Shown here piece after piece: positions 45,029 through 53,262 of a stretch of 64,000 nucleotides of DNA. The stretch covers positions 1-64,000 of the forward strand of contig NZ_NUOT01000024.1 in the NCBI RefSeq assembly GCF_002584535.1, read 5' to 3'. Each line of letters starts with the position of its first letter. Within the stretch, counting starts at the first letter, position 1. Source of the DNA: Bacillus cereus. Its GTDB lineage: Bacteria; Bacillota; Bacilli; Bacillales; Bacillaceae_G. The translations under genes and the position numbers were made by a program. Under the pieces are notes generated by a model. The model was not told the origin of the DNA, searched no databases, and worked only from the letters and a program-made list of their open reading frames with translations.

Positions 45029-46378
45029 ATGAGAGATATAAAGAAATTTTTGCAAAAATTGCGTCCGGTACAGCTTATCGTTTTATTTTATTTTATAGCC
45101 GTAATTGTTTCGGTAATTTTATTAAGTTTACCATTTTTCATTAAACCAGGTGTAAAGTGGACGTTTATAGATGCTTTATTTACATCTGTTAGTGCTGTAA
45201 GCGTTACAGGACTTTCCGTCGTTTCTATTCCAGATACGTTTAATACAGCGGGCATTATCGCCTTGGCTCTTGTGTTACAATTAGGCGGTTTAGGAATTAT
45301 GGCACTTGGTACATTTGTTTGGATGTTAACAGGTAAGAAAATAGGTTTGCAGCGAAGACGATTAATTATGGCAGACCATAACCAAGGGAATTTATCAGGG
45401 CTTGTTGAACTTATGCGGTCTATTTTAATTTTGATTGTTTCAATAGAAGTGATTGGGGCACTCCTCTTGGGTACAAGGTTTTTACTCTATTTTCCAACCT
45501 GGCAGGAAGCGTATTTTCATGGTTTTTTTGCCGCTGTTAGCGCGACGACGAATGGCGGATTTGATTTAACAGGTCAGTCGCTTATTCCATATAAAAATGA
45601 CTATATTGTACAAATTATTCATATGCTGCTTATTATTTTAGGAGCAATTGGATTTCCTGTGCTAATGGAAGTAAAACAGTATTTGAGTAAGGAAAAACAT
45701 CAATTGTTTCGTTTTTCATTATTTACAAAGCTAACTACCACAACATTTTTTTCGCTTGTTATTGTTGGAACAATCGTTATTTTTTTATTGGAACGAAATC
45801 AATTTTTAGTAGGGAAGTCTTGGCATGAAACGGTGTTTTATACACTGTTTCAATCCGTTACAACGAGAAGTGGCGGATTAGCAACAATGGATATACGGGA
45901 CTTGTCACAGCCGACACTTTTATTTATGAGTGTTTTAATGTTTATCGGTGCTTCTCCAAGTTCAGTTGGGGGAGGGATACGTACGACAACGTTTGCTGTG
46001 AATATGCTTTCCTTATATACGTTCGCGAAAGGTGATAGAACGGTACGCATTTTTAAACGACAATTGCATGAGGAAGACGTTTTAAAAGCGTCCGTTGTTA
46101 TGACTATGGGGATTTTATTATGTGCTTCGGCGTTATTTATTTTGTCTATGACTGAAAATGTACCATTTATGAGTTTAATTGTTGAAGTGTGCTCTGCATT
46201 TGGAACGACTGGATTATCAACAGGCATAACTTCTGATTTAACAACGGTCGGAAAACTTGTGTTAATTGTTCTTATGTTTATTGGTCGTGTTGGTATTTTA
46301 ACATTTATTTTAGCCAGTGGTGGAAGGGAACAACCGCCTCGCTATAAATATCCGAAAGAGAGAATTATTATTGGATAA
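45029..46378 (+). CDS. Ktr/Trk-family potassium translocation subunit (second copy)
   Basis: A 449-residue KtrB/KtrD-type K+ channel subunit with four pore repeats: TSVSAVSVTGLSVV, VSATTNGGFDLT, TTRSGGLATMD and CSAFGTTGLSTG. It belongs to the same family as the gene at 37587-38906 but is clearly divergent. No KtrA/KtrC RCK gene is adjacent. ATG 45029 is close behind the FAD oxidoreductase, suggesting an operon. A terminator ends the unit. Confidence 0.92.
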   Translation: MRDIKKFLQKLRPVQLIVLFYFIAVIVSVILLSLPFFIKPGVKWTFIDALFTSVSAVSVTGLSVVSIPDTFNTAGIIALALVLQLGGLGIMALGTFVWMLTGKKIGLQRRRLIMADHNQGNLSGLVELMRSILILIVSIEVIGALLLGTRFLLYFPTWQEAYFHGFFAAVSATTNGGFDLTGQSLIPYKNDYIVQIIHMLLIILGAIGFPVLMEVKQYLSKEKHQLFRFSLFTKLTTTTFFSLVIVGTIVIFLLERNQFLVGKSWHETVFYTLFQSVTTRSGGLATMDIRDLSQPTLLFMSVLMFIGASPSSVGGGIRTTTFAVNMLSLYTFAKGDRTVRIFKRQLHEEDVLKASVVMTMGILLCASALFILSMTENVPFMSLIVEVCSAFGTTGLSTGITSDLTTVGKLVLIVLMFIGRVGILTFILASGGREQPPRYKYPKERIIIG

Positions 46379-46382
46379 CATG

Positions 46383-46417
46383 AAACCATTCTACCTATGA
46401 GGGTAGAATGGTTTTTT
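46383..46417. terminator. Terminator after the second ktr gene
   Basis: AAACCATTCTACC and GGTAGAATGGTTT pair around TATGAG, with a T-run. The hairpin reaches the stop codon of the opposite-strand gene and can serve both. Confidence 0.94.
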
Positions 46418-46751
46418 AATCGTTAATACCAAATTGAGGATGCATAAATGAATCTTCGGTTCTGTCTGTTTCGTTCTGTAACAAGTCTTGATTTTCTTCT
46501 GAAATCCATCCGATATCATTTGTGGGATGAATCCATTCCTTACCAGCCATAATGGCCGGATCAACTTCATCGCTCCAATTATTAAGTGGGCTATTTTTAG
46601 AATTGTATTTACTGTCTCCAATTACAACATCATATTGATTAATAAAGGGTTGTTGCATTTGTTTTCCAGTTCCTTTAAAGGATGGAAAATTCATTTGGTG
46701 CGGAAGTGTCTCATCTAAAATGGGTGAATCAATTTGTTGTTTTTTCTTCAA
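46416..46751 (-). CDS. DUF3905-like hypothetical protein
   Basis: A 111-residue soluble protein with SPLNNWSDEVDPAIMAG and WIHPTNDIGW motifs, which I associate with DUF3905 proteins found in spore-forming bacilli. The start is TTG 46751 with AAGGAA about 9 bases upstream. There is no signal or membrane segment. It is a single-gene unit; a sporulation role is a guess. Confidence 0.7.
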   Translation of the reverse strand: MKKKQQIDSPILDETLPHQMNFPSFKGTGKQMQQPFINQYDVVIGDSKYNSKNSPLNNWSDEVDPAIMAGKEWIHPTNDIGWISEENQDLLQNETDRTEDSFMHPQFGIND

Positions 46752-46923
46752 AATAATCGTTCCTTTTTTATTATAGTAGGCGATATAAATTCCTGTTCAA
46801 GTATAGTGTTTCCCTATATAAGTTACTTTGTACTTGTTAACACTTCCCATCAATAATTTTTGAAAGTTTTCTCAAACTAAGATAGAAAGTGATAGGTCAT
46901 TACAGTGAAGGAAGGTATTGTTG

Positions 46924-47076
46924 ATGGTAAAGCGAAAAGTAAAACAACATGCAGCAATGAATCATAATAAAACTCCAAAAGAAAGTCTGCCAGACGCAGA
47001 ATTTGCGGTAGAGTATGAAAATGAAAACCCAGCGAAATATGCAAATCGTAATTCGAAAAAAAGTAAGCAAAAATGA
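46924..47076 (+). CDS. Small basic protein (50 residues)
   Basis: MVKRKVKQHAAMNHNKTPKE is the start of a 50-residue Lys/Asn-rich protein. GAAGG upstream of ATG 46924 and a terminator hairpin overlapping the stop codon make it a well-bounded gene. The composition resembles small spore proteins, but I do not recognise a family. Confidence 0.75.
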   Translation: MVKRKVKQHAAMNHNKTPKESLPDAEFAVEYENENPAKYANRNSKKSKQK

Positions 47077-47105
47077 GGCGTTTTTTACAAACGCCTCATT
47101 TTTTT
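47071..47105 (+). terminator. Terminator after the 50-residue gene
   Basis: AAATGAGGCG and CGCCTCATTT form a stem followed by seven T residues. The left arm contains the stop codon. Confidence 0.95.
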
Positions 47106-47304
47106 GTGAGATTTTTAATCTTTTTTTAATTTCTTGTAAATTTTATGTTTTTTGTTAGCAGAAAAATTTGAAAAAACATTGAAGTAGCAACGCATTACAC
47201 AAAAATAAACAACAAACAAAAGATTAATGTTGGTTTAATACTGCTTTTACACTGGGTGTTTATATTGAAGTTGTACATAAGAAAAATAAAAGGAGAGAGA
47301 AACA

Positions 47305-47413
47305 GTGAAGAAGTTTTTCGAAATTCAAAAATCATTTTGATGAGTTAGAAAAACGAGGCATCCGTATTTACGAAGAGATTTGTCTAGTAGAAGAAAACTA
47401 TGATTTTGTATAA
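47305..47413 (+). pseudogene. Frameshifted small gene
   Basis: AAAGGAGAGAG precedes GTG 47305, which opens MKKFFEIQKS and then stops. One base out of frame, KNHFDELEKRGIRIYEEICL continues to a stop at 47411-47413. A single-base change in the A-rich run near 47327-47332 would join them into a protein of about 35 residues. It may be a recently broken small gene or a sequencing error. Confidence 0.45.
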
Positions 47414-47510
47414 ATGAAACTTTCATTCGTCAATTCCTATATGCATTCCATTCCAAAATCTTGAGCTGGGATTTGGTTACCTATATAAGCGAGATAAATG
47501 AGGTGAAATT

Positions 47511-48293
47511 ATGTCTGTTGTTGGAGAAGAGAGAAAGCGTAGTATTCTTGAAAAAGTAGAGTTTAAGGGAAAAGTGAAGGTTTCAGAGTTAGCAAGTGAG
47601 TTCTCCGTATCAACGGAAACCATTCGAAGATATTTAGAAGAGCTTGATCGGGAAAAGAAATTGAAGAAAGTATATGGGGGAGCGGTCCAACTTCCAGGAG
47701 CTGGTATCGAACCACCTATGCTAGAAAGAGAAATGCTACATATTGAAGAAAAGAAAAGAATCGGCTATAAAGCAGCAACTTTTGTAGAAGATGGTGATGT
47801 AATTGTTATCGATGATGGGAGTACGCCACTCCAAATGGTTCCTTATCTCGTTCATCGGAAAAACTTAACTGTCGTGACGAGCTCATTTCCTGTTGCAACT
47901 CAATTAATTTCTTCTATAAATAAAAAAATGTTTGATGGTGAAGTATTGTTTATTGGAGGAAAGGTGTCTCCAAAACATTGTCGTGTATCAGGTTCTATTT
48001 CGCAGCAAGCCATTCGTCAGTTTCATTTTCATAAGGCATTTATTTCAAGTGATGGATTGTTACCTGGCTTTGGGGTCTCGAGTTTTGAATTGGAAAAAGC
48101 TAAGTTATCAGAAGCGATGATTCAATTAGCGGAGAAGACATTTATTTTATGTGATCATACAAAACTTGGGGTAAAAGGAAATTATCGAATTGCTGGTTTG
48201 TCTAATATAGAGCACATAATTTGCGATAAAAAAATGCCGCATAGTTTTGAAGAATTTATTACAAAAAATAATATTTGTTGGACGATTAGTTAA
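47511..48293 (+). CDS. DeoR-family transcriptional regulator
   Basis: A 260-residue regulator with an N-terminal DeoR helix-turn-helix (about 7-60, VSELASEFSVSTETIRRYLEEL) and a sugar-phosphate sensor domain (about 75-230) with conserved DDGST and CDHTKLG segments. ATG 47511 follows GAGGTG. No sugar operon is adjacent, so the target is unknown; repeats fill the gap after it. Confidence 0.92.
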   Translation: MSVVGEERKRSILEKVEFKGKVKVSELASEFSVSTETIRRYLEELDREKKLKKVYGGAVQLPGAGIEPPMLEREMLHIEEKKRIGYKAATFVEDGDVIVIDDGSTPLQMVPYLVHRKNLTVVTSSFPVATQLISSINKKMFDGEVLFIGGKVSPKHCRVSGSISQQAIRQFHFHKAFISSDGLLPGFGVSSFELEKAKLSEAMIQLAEKTFILCDHTKLGVKGNYRIAGLSNIEHIICDKKMPHSFEEFITKNNICWTIS

Positions 48294-48321
48294 ATATAGG
48301 TTTGTCGTTCTAGAAGGGTAT

Positions 48322-48410
48322 ATAAAGTGAAACTTTAATCAGTGGGAGTTTTCTTCATCCCCACCGATTATTAACACGACCAATCGAGCTCTTCCTGTCC
48401 ATTCATGCGG
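48322..48410 (-). repeat. Interspersed repeat family 2, inverted copy
   Basis: Read on the minus strand it shows TAATAATCGGTGGGGATGAA, then ACTCCCACTGATTAAAG and TTTCACTTTATA, the same order as the copies at 20226 and 51274. The family therefore occurs in both orientations. Confidence 0.72.
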
Positions 48411-48448
48411 GATAAATTCAAATTAAAAAACTGATATCCCTCCTTCTT

Positions 48449-48575
48449 TTAGGTGTGAGAGAGGGTTCAGCTATGCATAGAAGCGTTTTTTAGCCCCATG
48501 CCAGGTGAGCGATCACTTTTTTGTTCTTCATAGCAGTGACTTATATGTTGAAGAAGCAAAATGGATGTATATAGT
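48449..48575 (+). repeat. bcr1-like intergenic repeat, copy B
   Basis: Contains TATGCATAGAAGCG, TAGCCCCATGCCAGGTGA, ATATGTTGAAGAAGCAAAAT and GGATGTATATA, matching the order of blocks in copies A and C. The central part is diverged. Confidence 0.7.
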
Positions 48576-48691
48576 TGTGAAAGAGAATTGAAAAAGTTTT
48601 GTATCAGTGCAAAAAATGGACACATTTTTCAATTTCCTTCATATAATTTACCAATAGAAAGAAAGTTGACTGAAGGAAAGAAGGGGAAGAG

Positions 48692-48811
48692 GTGTCGGAA
48701 CGCTTGCATAATAAACTTATATTGTATGCGAATATATTACAAAAGCTCGGCGTTATTACTGAACGGGAAAAGAGTGAGATGCTTCAAATAGTGAACAAAA
48801 AAGCTCTGTGA
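48692..48811 (+). CDS. Very small protein (39 residues) hidden behind a bcr1-like repeat
   Basis: GTG 48692 follows AAGGGGAAGAG and opens MSERLHNKLILYANILQKLG, ending after KSEMLQIVNKKAL. The protein is a compact amphipathic helix pair. Its stop codon sits inside the loop of a terminator hairpin, the usual ending of a real gene. A longer open frame that overlaps it (48561-48791) begins in the repeat and lacks a site. I do not recognise the family. Confidence 0.65.
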   Translation: MSERLHNKLILYANILQKLGVITEREKSEMLQIVNKKAL

Positions 48812-48823
48812 AAGAGCTTTTTT
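48797..48823 (+). terminator. Terminator after the 39-residue gene
   Basis: AAAAAAGCTCT and AGAGCTTTTTT form an 11-bp stem around GTGAA. Confidence 0.93.
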
Positions 48824-48985
48824 GTCGTGTAATCTGCGCCTAATTTTCAAGTGGAATGGAGAAATCATATTGACAAAAAGAGTTTCTCATGTGATAATTC
48901 AATTAAATTTTTAGAATAATCAAAAAATAATTTTTACATAGAAGTGGTTGAACCACTAAAGTGATATTCTCATGGGGGTGACGAA

Positions 48986-49615
48986 ATGTTATTTTTTTTA
49001 AAGAAGTGGAAAGAGTTGAGAGATGTAAAAATGGAATTAGCTCTTCGTGATTGGTTTTATGGTACAAAAATTAGTTTATCTATGCGGACATCACAAGAAC
49101 CGTTAACATTTTTAGTAAATATTGAAGGAAGAGATAAAGGGTTATTTGCAGAAGAAGATTTTATTGTAGTAAATAGTATGTGCGAGCCTGTATTTGCAAA
49201 TGATGAAAAACCAGCAGTTGAATCGTTTATGCATGCGGATATTTATAAAAAAGGTAATGCGGAGTGTATTTTGCAAGTTCAAACTGTAGATAGTCATTTA
49301 ATGTCAGAGCTATATGGAAAAGACGGAGAAGTGACATTTGAAAAACGTACTGTAGAACGTGTTTTTGGAAAAGAAGGAATTAAAGAGATTACAATTCCAA
49401 TTGTAGAAAATGAAAAGAAGTTTGCTGATTTATTAGAGAATCATGTCCCTAATTTTATAGAAGGTGGCGGTGCTGTACTTGTTCATAACTATGGAATGCT
49501 TGTATGGGGAAACTCACCAGAAGAGACGAAAAAGTGGCTAGAGGGGTTAGAGTATTTAATGAATTATCATGTGAAATTATTGATGATTAAAGGAAATAAG
49601 AGTTCAGTTATATAA
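48986..49615 (+). CDS. Class II aldolase/adducin-fold protein, MtnB-like, zinc ligands lost
   Basis: A 209-residue protein with the overall pattern of MtnB (methylthioribulose-1-phosphate dehydratase): a WKELRDVKMELALRDWF opening, the segment with Glu 79, and a VLVHNYGMLVWG ending. In active relatives the zinc is held by HxH and a later His in NHG; here these read QVQ (97-99) and NYG (Tyr 169), and the SGN substrate loop near 26 is altered. It is probably not an active zinc aldolase. ATG 48986 follows GGGGGTGA. It may be a regulatory or binding paralogue. Confidence 0.8.
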   Translation: MLFFLKKWKELRDVKMELALRDWFYGTKISLSMRTSQEPLTFLVNIEGRDKGLFAEEDFIVVNSMCEPVFANDEKPAVESFMHADIYKKGNAECILQVQTVDSHLMSELYGKDGEVTFEKRTVERVFGKEGIKEITIPIVENEKKFADLLENHVPNFIEGGGAVLVHNYGMLVWGNSPEETKKWLEGLEYLMNYHVKLLMIKGNKSSVI

Positions 49616-49738
49616 AAAGAACAATTCGTTACGCGAAAACCTATAAATGAAAGCGTTTTAAAAATTAATTTCACTCATAAAATATGGGTCTCCTTATTAT
49701 ATATAGATTACATATCGTCATGTGAGGAGGAACGTATT

Positions 49739-50362
49739 TTGCGAGTTAAATATCATTTTCTGCTGAAACAACAGGTGACATTTTGTAAGGAAAATGATTC
49801 AGGGGAACAGGCGTTAAACATTATGAACGAGCAGGGATATAGAGCGATTCCTGTGCTTGCAGAAGATGAGAAGGAATTTAAAGGAATCATTTATAAAGTA
49901 GATATTTTAGAACGTAAATGTAATGAAGGATTAGACGATATATATGTGAAAGATATCGTGGAAAATAAATCTGCATTTATTTTTGAAAGGGATTCTTTTT
50001 TTCGAGCTTTTTATGTAATTAGGCGTCTTCCATTTTTAGCTGTATTGAATGAGTACAATGAATTTGTTGGTATTTTAACACATTCTAATATATTTGATGT
50101 CATTGAAGATTCATTTGGGATGCAAACAGGCGGTTATATAATAACAATCGCGACGCAAGATTGTAAGGGGACAATTAAGGAGTTAGGAACGCTCTTCAAG
50201 TCTTATCATATTGGTGGGTTATTTACATTAGACAATGGTGATCGATATATACGCCGTGTAATTGTAAATATTACAGACGATTTAAGCGACAAAGCACTAG
50301 AAACATTAATTGCAAAAATAGAGAAAAAAGGATTTCGCGTTAGTCATGTCGATTGTATATAA
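49739..50362 (+). CDS. CBS-pair and ACT-like domain protein (CbpA-like)
   Basis: A 207-residue cytoplasmic protein with two CBS motifs (about 1-130, with YRAIPVL and LPFLAVLNEYNEFVGILTH) and a C-terminal ACT-like domain (about 138-207). CBS proteins bind adenine nucleotides; Listeria and Bacillus relatives CbpA and CbpB bind cyclic di-AMP, so a role in that signalling is plausible but unproven here. TTG 49739 is 7 bases from GAGGAGGA. Confidence 0.78.
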   Translation: MRVKYHFLLKQQVTFCKENDSGEQALNIMNEQGYRAIPVLAEDEKEFKGIIYKVDILERKCNEGLDDIYVKDIVENKSAFIFERDSFFRAFYVIRRLPFLAVLNEYNEFVGILTHSNIFDVIEDSFGMQTGGYIITIATQDCKGTIKELGTLFKSYHIGGLFTLDNGDRYIRRVIVNITDDLSDKALETLIAKIEKKGFRVSHVDCI

Positions 50363-50394
50363 GATTTATGACACATGGAGGTCAGAGCAGTATG

Positions 50395-50432
50395 AAAAAT
50401 AGAGAGCAGCTATATAGCTGCTCTCTATTTTT
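50395..50432. terminator. Bidirectional terminator between converging genes
   Basis: AAATAGAGAGCAGCT and AGCTGCTCTCTATTT form a perfect 15-bp stem around ATAT, with A- and T-runs outside. It includes the stop codon of the opposite-strand gene. Confidence 0.95.
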
Positions 50433-51192
50433 GTTTGGAAACAGGTGGTGGTGAGAGTACAAGGTCGGATAAGAAAATAAAGTCTGCATGTTCACGTACT
50501 TTTGGAATGGAGGATTCAATAACACGAGAAGTAATTTCCCCAGGAGGACCGACATGTCCAATTGCAACTACTACGGGTTTTTCTTTAATTCTTTGTATAA
50601 GTAACTGTGCTTGTTTTGTAATGTGAGATGCTGTATAAACATCATCAAAGAATAGTTGATTTTCTACAATAGGAACGCCTAATTCTTTACCGATTTTTGG
50701 TACTACGCTATTAGGATTGGTTTTACTATCCAAATAAAAAAGTCCGTGCTTTTTACATACTGATAGTATGATTCGCATGATTCGTTCATCAGCTGTTACT
50801 TTAGAGCCCATATGATTGTTCATCCCAATTGCATGTGGTATTTCCTTGATTGCTTGTTCAATCCGATTTTCAATTTCACGATCACTTAAATTAGTTGTAA
50901 TGGCATTAGGTCCGAGCCATTCTTTCTTTCCTTTGATAGGCTCCATTGGCATATGAATAATAACTTCATGTCCTTTTTGGTGTGCGGCTACCGCATCTTG
51001 TTTTGAAGATGGAAGAAAAGGCATAACGGCTACAGTAAGTGGTATGGGAAGTGATAGCATTCTTTCCGTTCCCTTCATATTATTTCCAAAGTCATCGATG
51101 ACAATGGCAACTTTATTAGTATGAGCATATGTTTGAAGAGGAAATATGACAATAGATAATGAAATGAAAACAATAATGATTTGTTTGCGCAT
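50425..51192 (-). CDS. Divergent polysaccharide deacetylase (YibQ/DUF610 family)
   Basis: A 255-residue exported protein with a signal peptide (about 1-23, ending TYAH). The NodB-like barrel has VAIVIDDFGNN, MPMEPIKG, GMNNHMGS and YLDSKTN motifs, which replace the usual metal-binding set of polysaccharide deacetylases. ATG 51192 follows AAGGAATT. It may act on envelope polysaccharides; activity in this family is poorly defined. Confidence 0.9.
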   Translation of the reverse strand: MRKQIIIVFISLSIVIFPLQTYAHTNKVAIVIDDFGNNMKGTERMLSLPIPLTVAVMPFLPSSKQDAVAAHQKGHEVIIHMPMEPIKGKKEWLGPNAITTNLSDREIENRIEQAIKEIPHAIGMNNHMGSKVTADERIMRIILSVCKKHGLFYLDSKTNPNSVVPKIGKELGVPIVENQLFFDDVYTASHITKQAQLLIQRIKEKPVVVAIGHVGPPGEITSRVIESSIPKVREHADFIFLSDLVLSPPPVSKQK

Positions 51193-51273
51193 ATAAGAAA
51201 TTCCTTTCTGATTGAGTGATTTGTTATAAATAAAGCTCCATTAGGTTTCTAGTTAGTGAAACCTGCATGAATT

Positions 51274-51353
51274 GGCAGTAAAAGCTCCATTAGTAAGGGT
51301 TAATCATCGGCGGAGGATGAAGAAAATCTCACTGATTAAAGTTTCACTTTATT
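51274..51353 (+). repeat. Interspersed repeat family 2, copy 3
   Basis: Begins GGCAGTAAAAGC and ends ACTGATTAAAGTTTCACTTT, closely matching the copy at 20226-20305, with TTAATCATCGGCGGAGGATG in the middle. It lies in the 530-base gap before the Spo0E-like gene, which also holds a hairpin at 51399-51427 and otherwise only AT-rich DNA. Confidence 0.75.
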
Positions 51354-51398
51354 GTTTTCTAATAAAATAAGGTTGCTGTTTTATTTGTGAAGATGGGA

Positions 51399-51430
51399 AC
51401 GCAAATCTATAATTATGATTTGCGTTTTCT
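51399..51430 (+). terminator. Hairpin in the intergenic region
   Basis: AACGCAAATC and GATTTGCGTT form a 10-bp stem followed by TTCT. No gene precedes it directly, so it may end a small transcript or be part of a relic. Confidence 0.5.
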
Positions 51431-51723
51431 ATATAAATTAAACGAGAAAAATGTCGAAGTAATGTGAAATAAAAATTTAAAAGTCGAGTTTATCTGTTGA
51501 TTATAAAAAATAACATGAAAAAAATGTCTATTATTGCGAATGTATTTACAAAGATAGAATAATTTGTAATAATTCTCAAAGTGAGGATAAAGATTTGTAA
51601 ATTACAGGGAGAAAATGTTAAAATTTCTGAGTATTCCAATTCAAATGCAATATACATTTGTAGATTAAATGCATGGAGTAAAAATGAAGTAGAGAGTATG
51701 GAAGAATAATGAGGGGGATATGG

Positions 51724-52005
51724 ATGTTTACAGCAAAACGGAAGTACACAATGGAAAAACTTTCGCGTGATATTCGTATGAAACGTGAAGAAATGATTCA
51801 TTTAGGTTTAACAAACGGATTAAACAGTACCGAAACAATTCAAGTGAGTCAAGAATTGGACAAGCTTATTTTGCAGTATCAACGCTATAAAGAACAACAA
51901 ACACCAAGATGGTTAACATTTATGAAGATACCCTTTTTTCAAATAGAATATGAAGGGAAATCAAGTGCTTTTTGGAGAATGTTTGTGACTGCTTTTATGA
52001 AATAA
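51724..52005 (+). CDS. Spo0E-family aspartyl-phosphate phosphatase
   Basis: A 93-residue protein with the Spo0E helical hairpin (about 10-58) and the signature VSQELDKLILQY (about 42-53), which removes phosphate from Spo0A~P and so delays sporulation. ATG 51724 follows GAGGGGG; ATG 51709 has no site. The C terminus, rich in aromatic residues, is longer than in most Spo0E relatives. It faces a broken sensor-kinase gene, a possible former phosphorelay partner. Confidence 0.85.
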   Translation: MFTAKRKYTMEKLSRDIRMKREEMIHLGLTNGLNSTETIQVSQELDKLILQYQRYKEQQTPRWLTFMKIPFFQIEYEGKSSAFWRMFVTAFMK

Positions 52006-52034
52006 ACATAATTACCCTCTGTAGAGAAGGTTAA

Positions 52035-53088
52035 TTATGCTGAAACTAATGGGAGCTTTATATGGACAGTTGTTCCTTTATTTTCTTTGCTATCAAGCAC
52101 AATTTGTCCATTATACATTTCTATAATTCGTTTGCATATGACAAGACCTGTTCTGGTATCTTTATTGGTAAAGAACGGATGAAAGAGGTGTTTTTGAATA
52201 TGCTTTGGAATACCTTTTCCTGTGTCAATAATGTGTAATTGTGCGTGCTCTTCATTACTGGTTACCTGAATTGTTAATGTACCACCAGATGACATAGCTT
52301 CAATTGCATTTTTTGTAATATTTAAAACCACTTGTTTCATATGATCTTTTGAACAACGGATATGAACAGGATAATCTGGTAACTGCAAGATAAATATAAT
52401 ATTATGTAAATTCGCTTCCAACTGAATAATAAATGCTATCTCTTTGATAATATCTCGTACATCATACTTTTTTAATAATCGCTGTTGGTTTGCCGAGAAT
52501 CATAAATTCGCTAACAATTTCATTAATACATTCTATTTCTTGTCCAATAACAAAATAATAAAATTGGTCTTGTTCTTGCGTATATTTTTCCTTTAAAAGT
52601 GTTACAAGATCTTTCATTCCGGTAAGAGGATTACGGATTTTGTGAGCTGTACTAGCTGCGAAAATACCAACTAATTCAACTTTTTGTATTTCATTTTGTT
52701 GTCTCTCCAATTTTGTTTGTCGTTTCAGCAAAATATATTGAACAAGTAAAAATAATATAGTCCAGAAAAATGCTTGTCTTTTTCATCGGTGTCGTGTAAT
52801 ATCTGCTGAATTTCGTTCGTATTTTCTGTTTCTATATTTACGACCATAGCAAGCATCTCTAATGCGGAAATAGCTTCACCAATATGATCTAAGTAGCCTC
52901 TTATGAGCAGCTTGTTTGTTTTCTTTTTGCATTTGGTAGGTGTGATAAGCATAGAAAGCCGCACTGATTCCAAACGTTGGTAATATAACAAGTAGTATAT
53001 AAAAAGCTATGCTACGTAAATTCCCGTTCAAAGTTGTTACTTCTTCTTTTTTATTATCATTATATATAAACTGTGTTAAAATTGTCAT
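52035..53088 (-). pseudogene. Sensor histidine kinase broken by several frameshifts
   Basis: Four successive frames on the minus strand encode consecutive parts of one kinase: an N-terminal membrane region (53088-52876), a linker (ending near 52725), HisKA with STAHKIRNPLTGMKD (52731-52462) and the ATPase domain with IDTGKGIP (52421-52035). At least three frameshifts separate them, and the G2 box is shortened (TRTGLVICKR). The phospho-accepting His is still encoded, but no single full protein can be made. It may be a former sporulation kinase. Confidence 0.88.
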
Positions 53089-53262
53089 GTTTTTATTTAA
53101 TGTGTGATTGTTAGTATGGAGGAAGAGTAAAACTGAGAAGTGATTGAGCGATCACTGGGAGATAAAGGGGAAATATCGCCACCAATTTTGCTTTAGGGGT
53201 AACCTTTTTATTCGATAGATCGTCTCGAATTCTTGTGAATTTAAGTGAAGGGTTGAAATCGT

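Noticed and set aside
48561-48791. 76-residue plus-strand open frame
   Set aside because: It begins inside the bcr1-like repeat without a site and overlaps the better-supported 39-residue gene in another frame.
49648-49661. cre-like TGAAAGCGTTTTAA upstream of the CBS protein
   Set aside because: The important C near the 3' end is missing and no promoter could be placed next to it.
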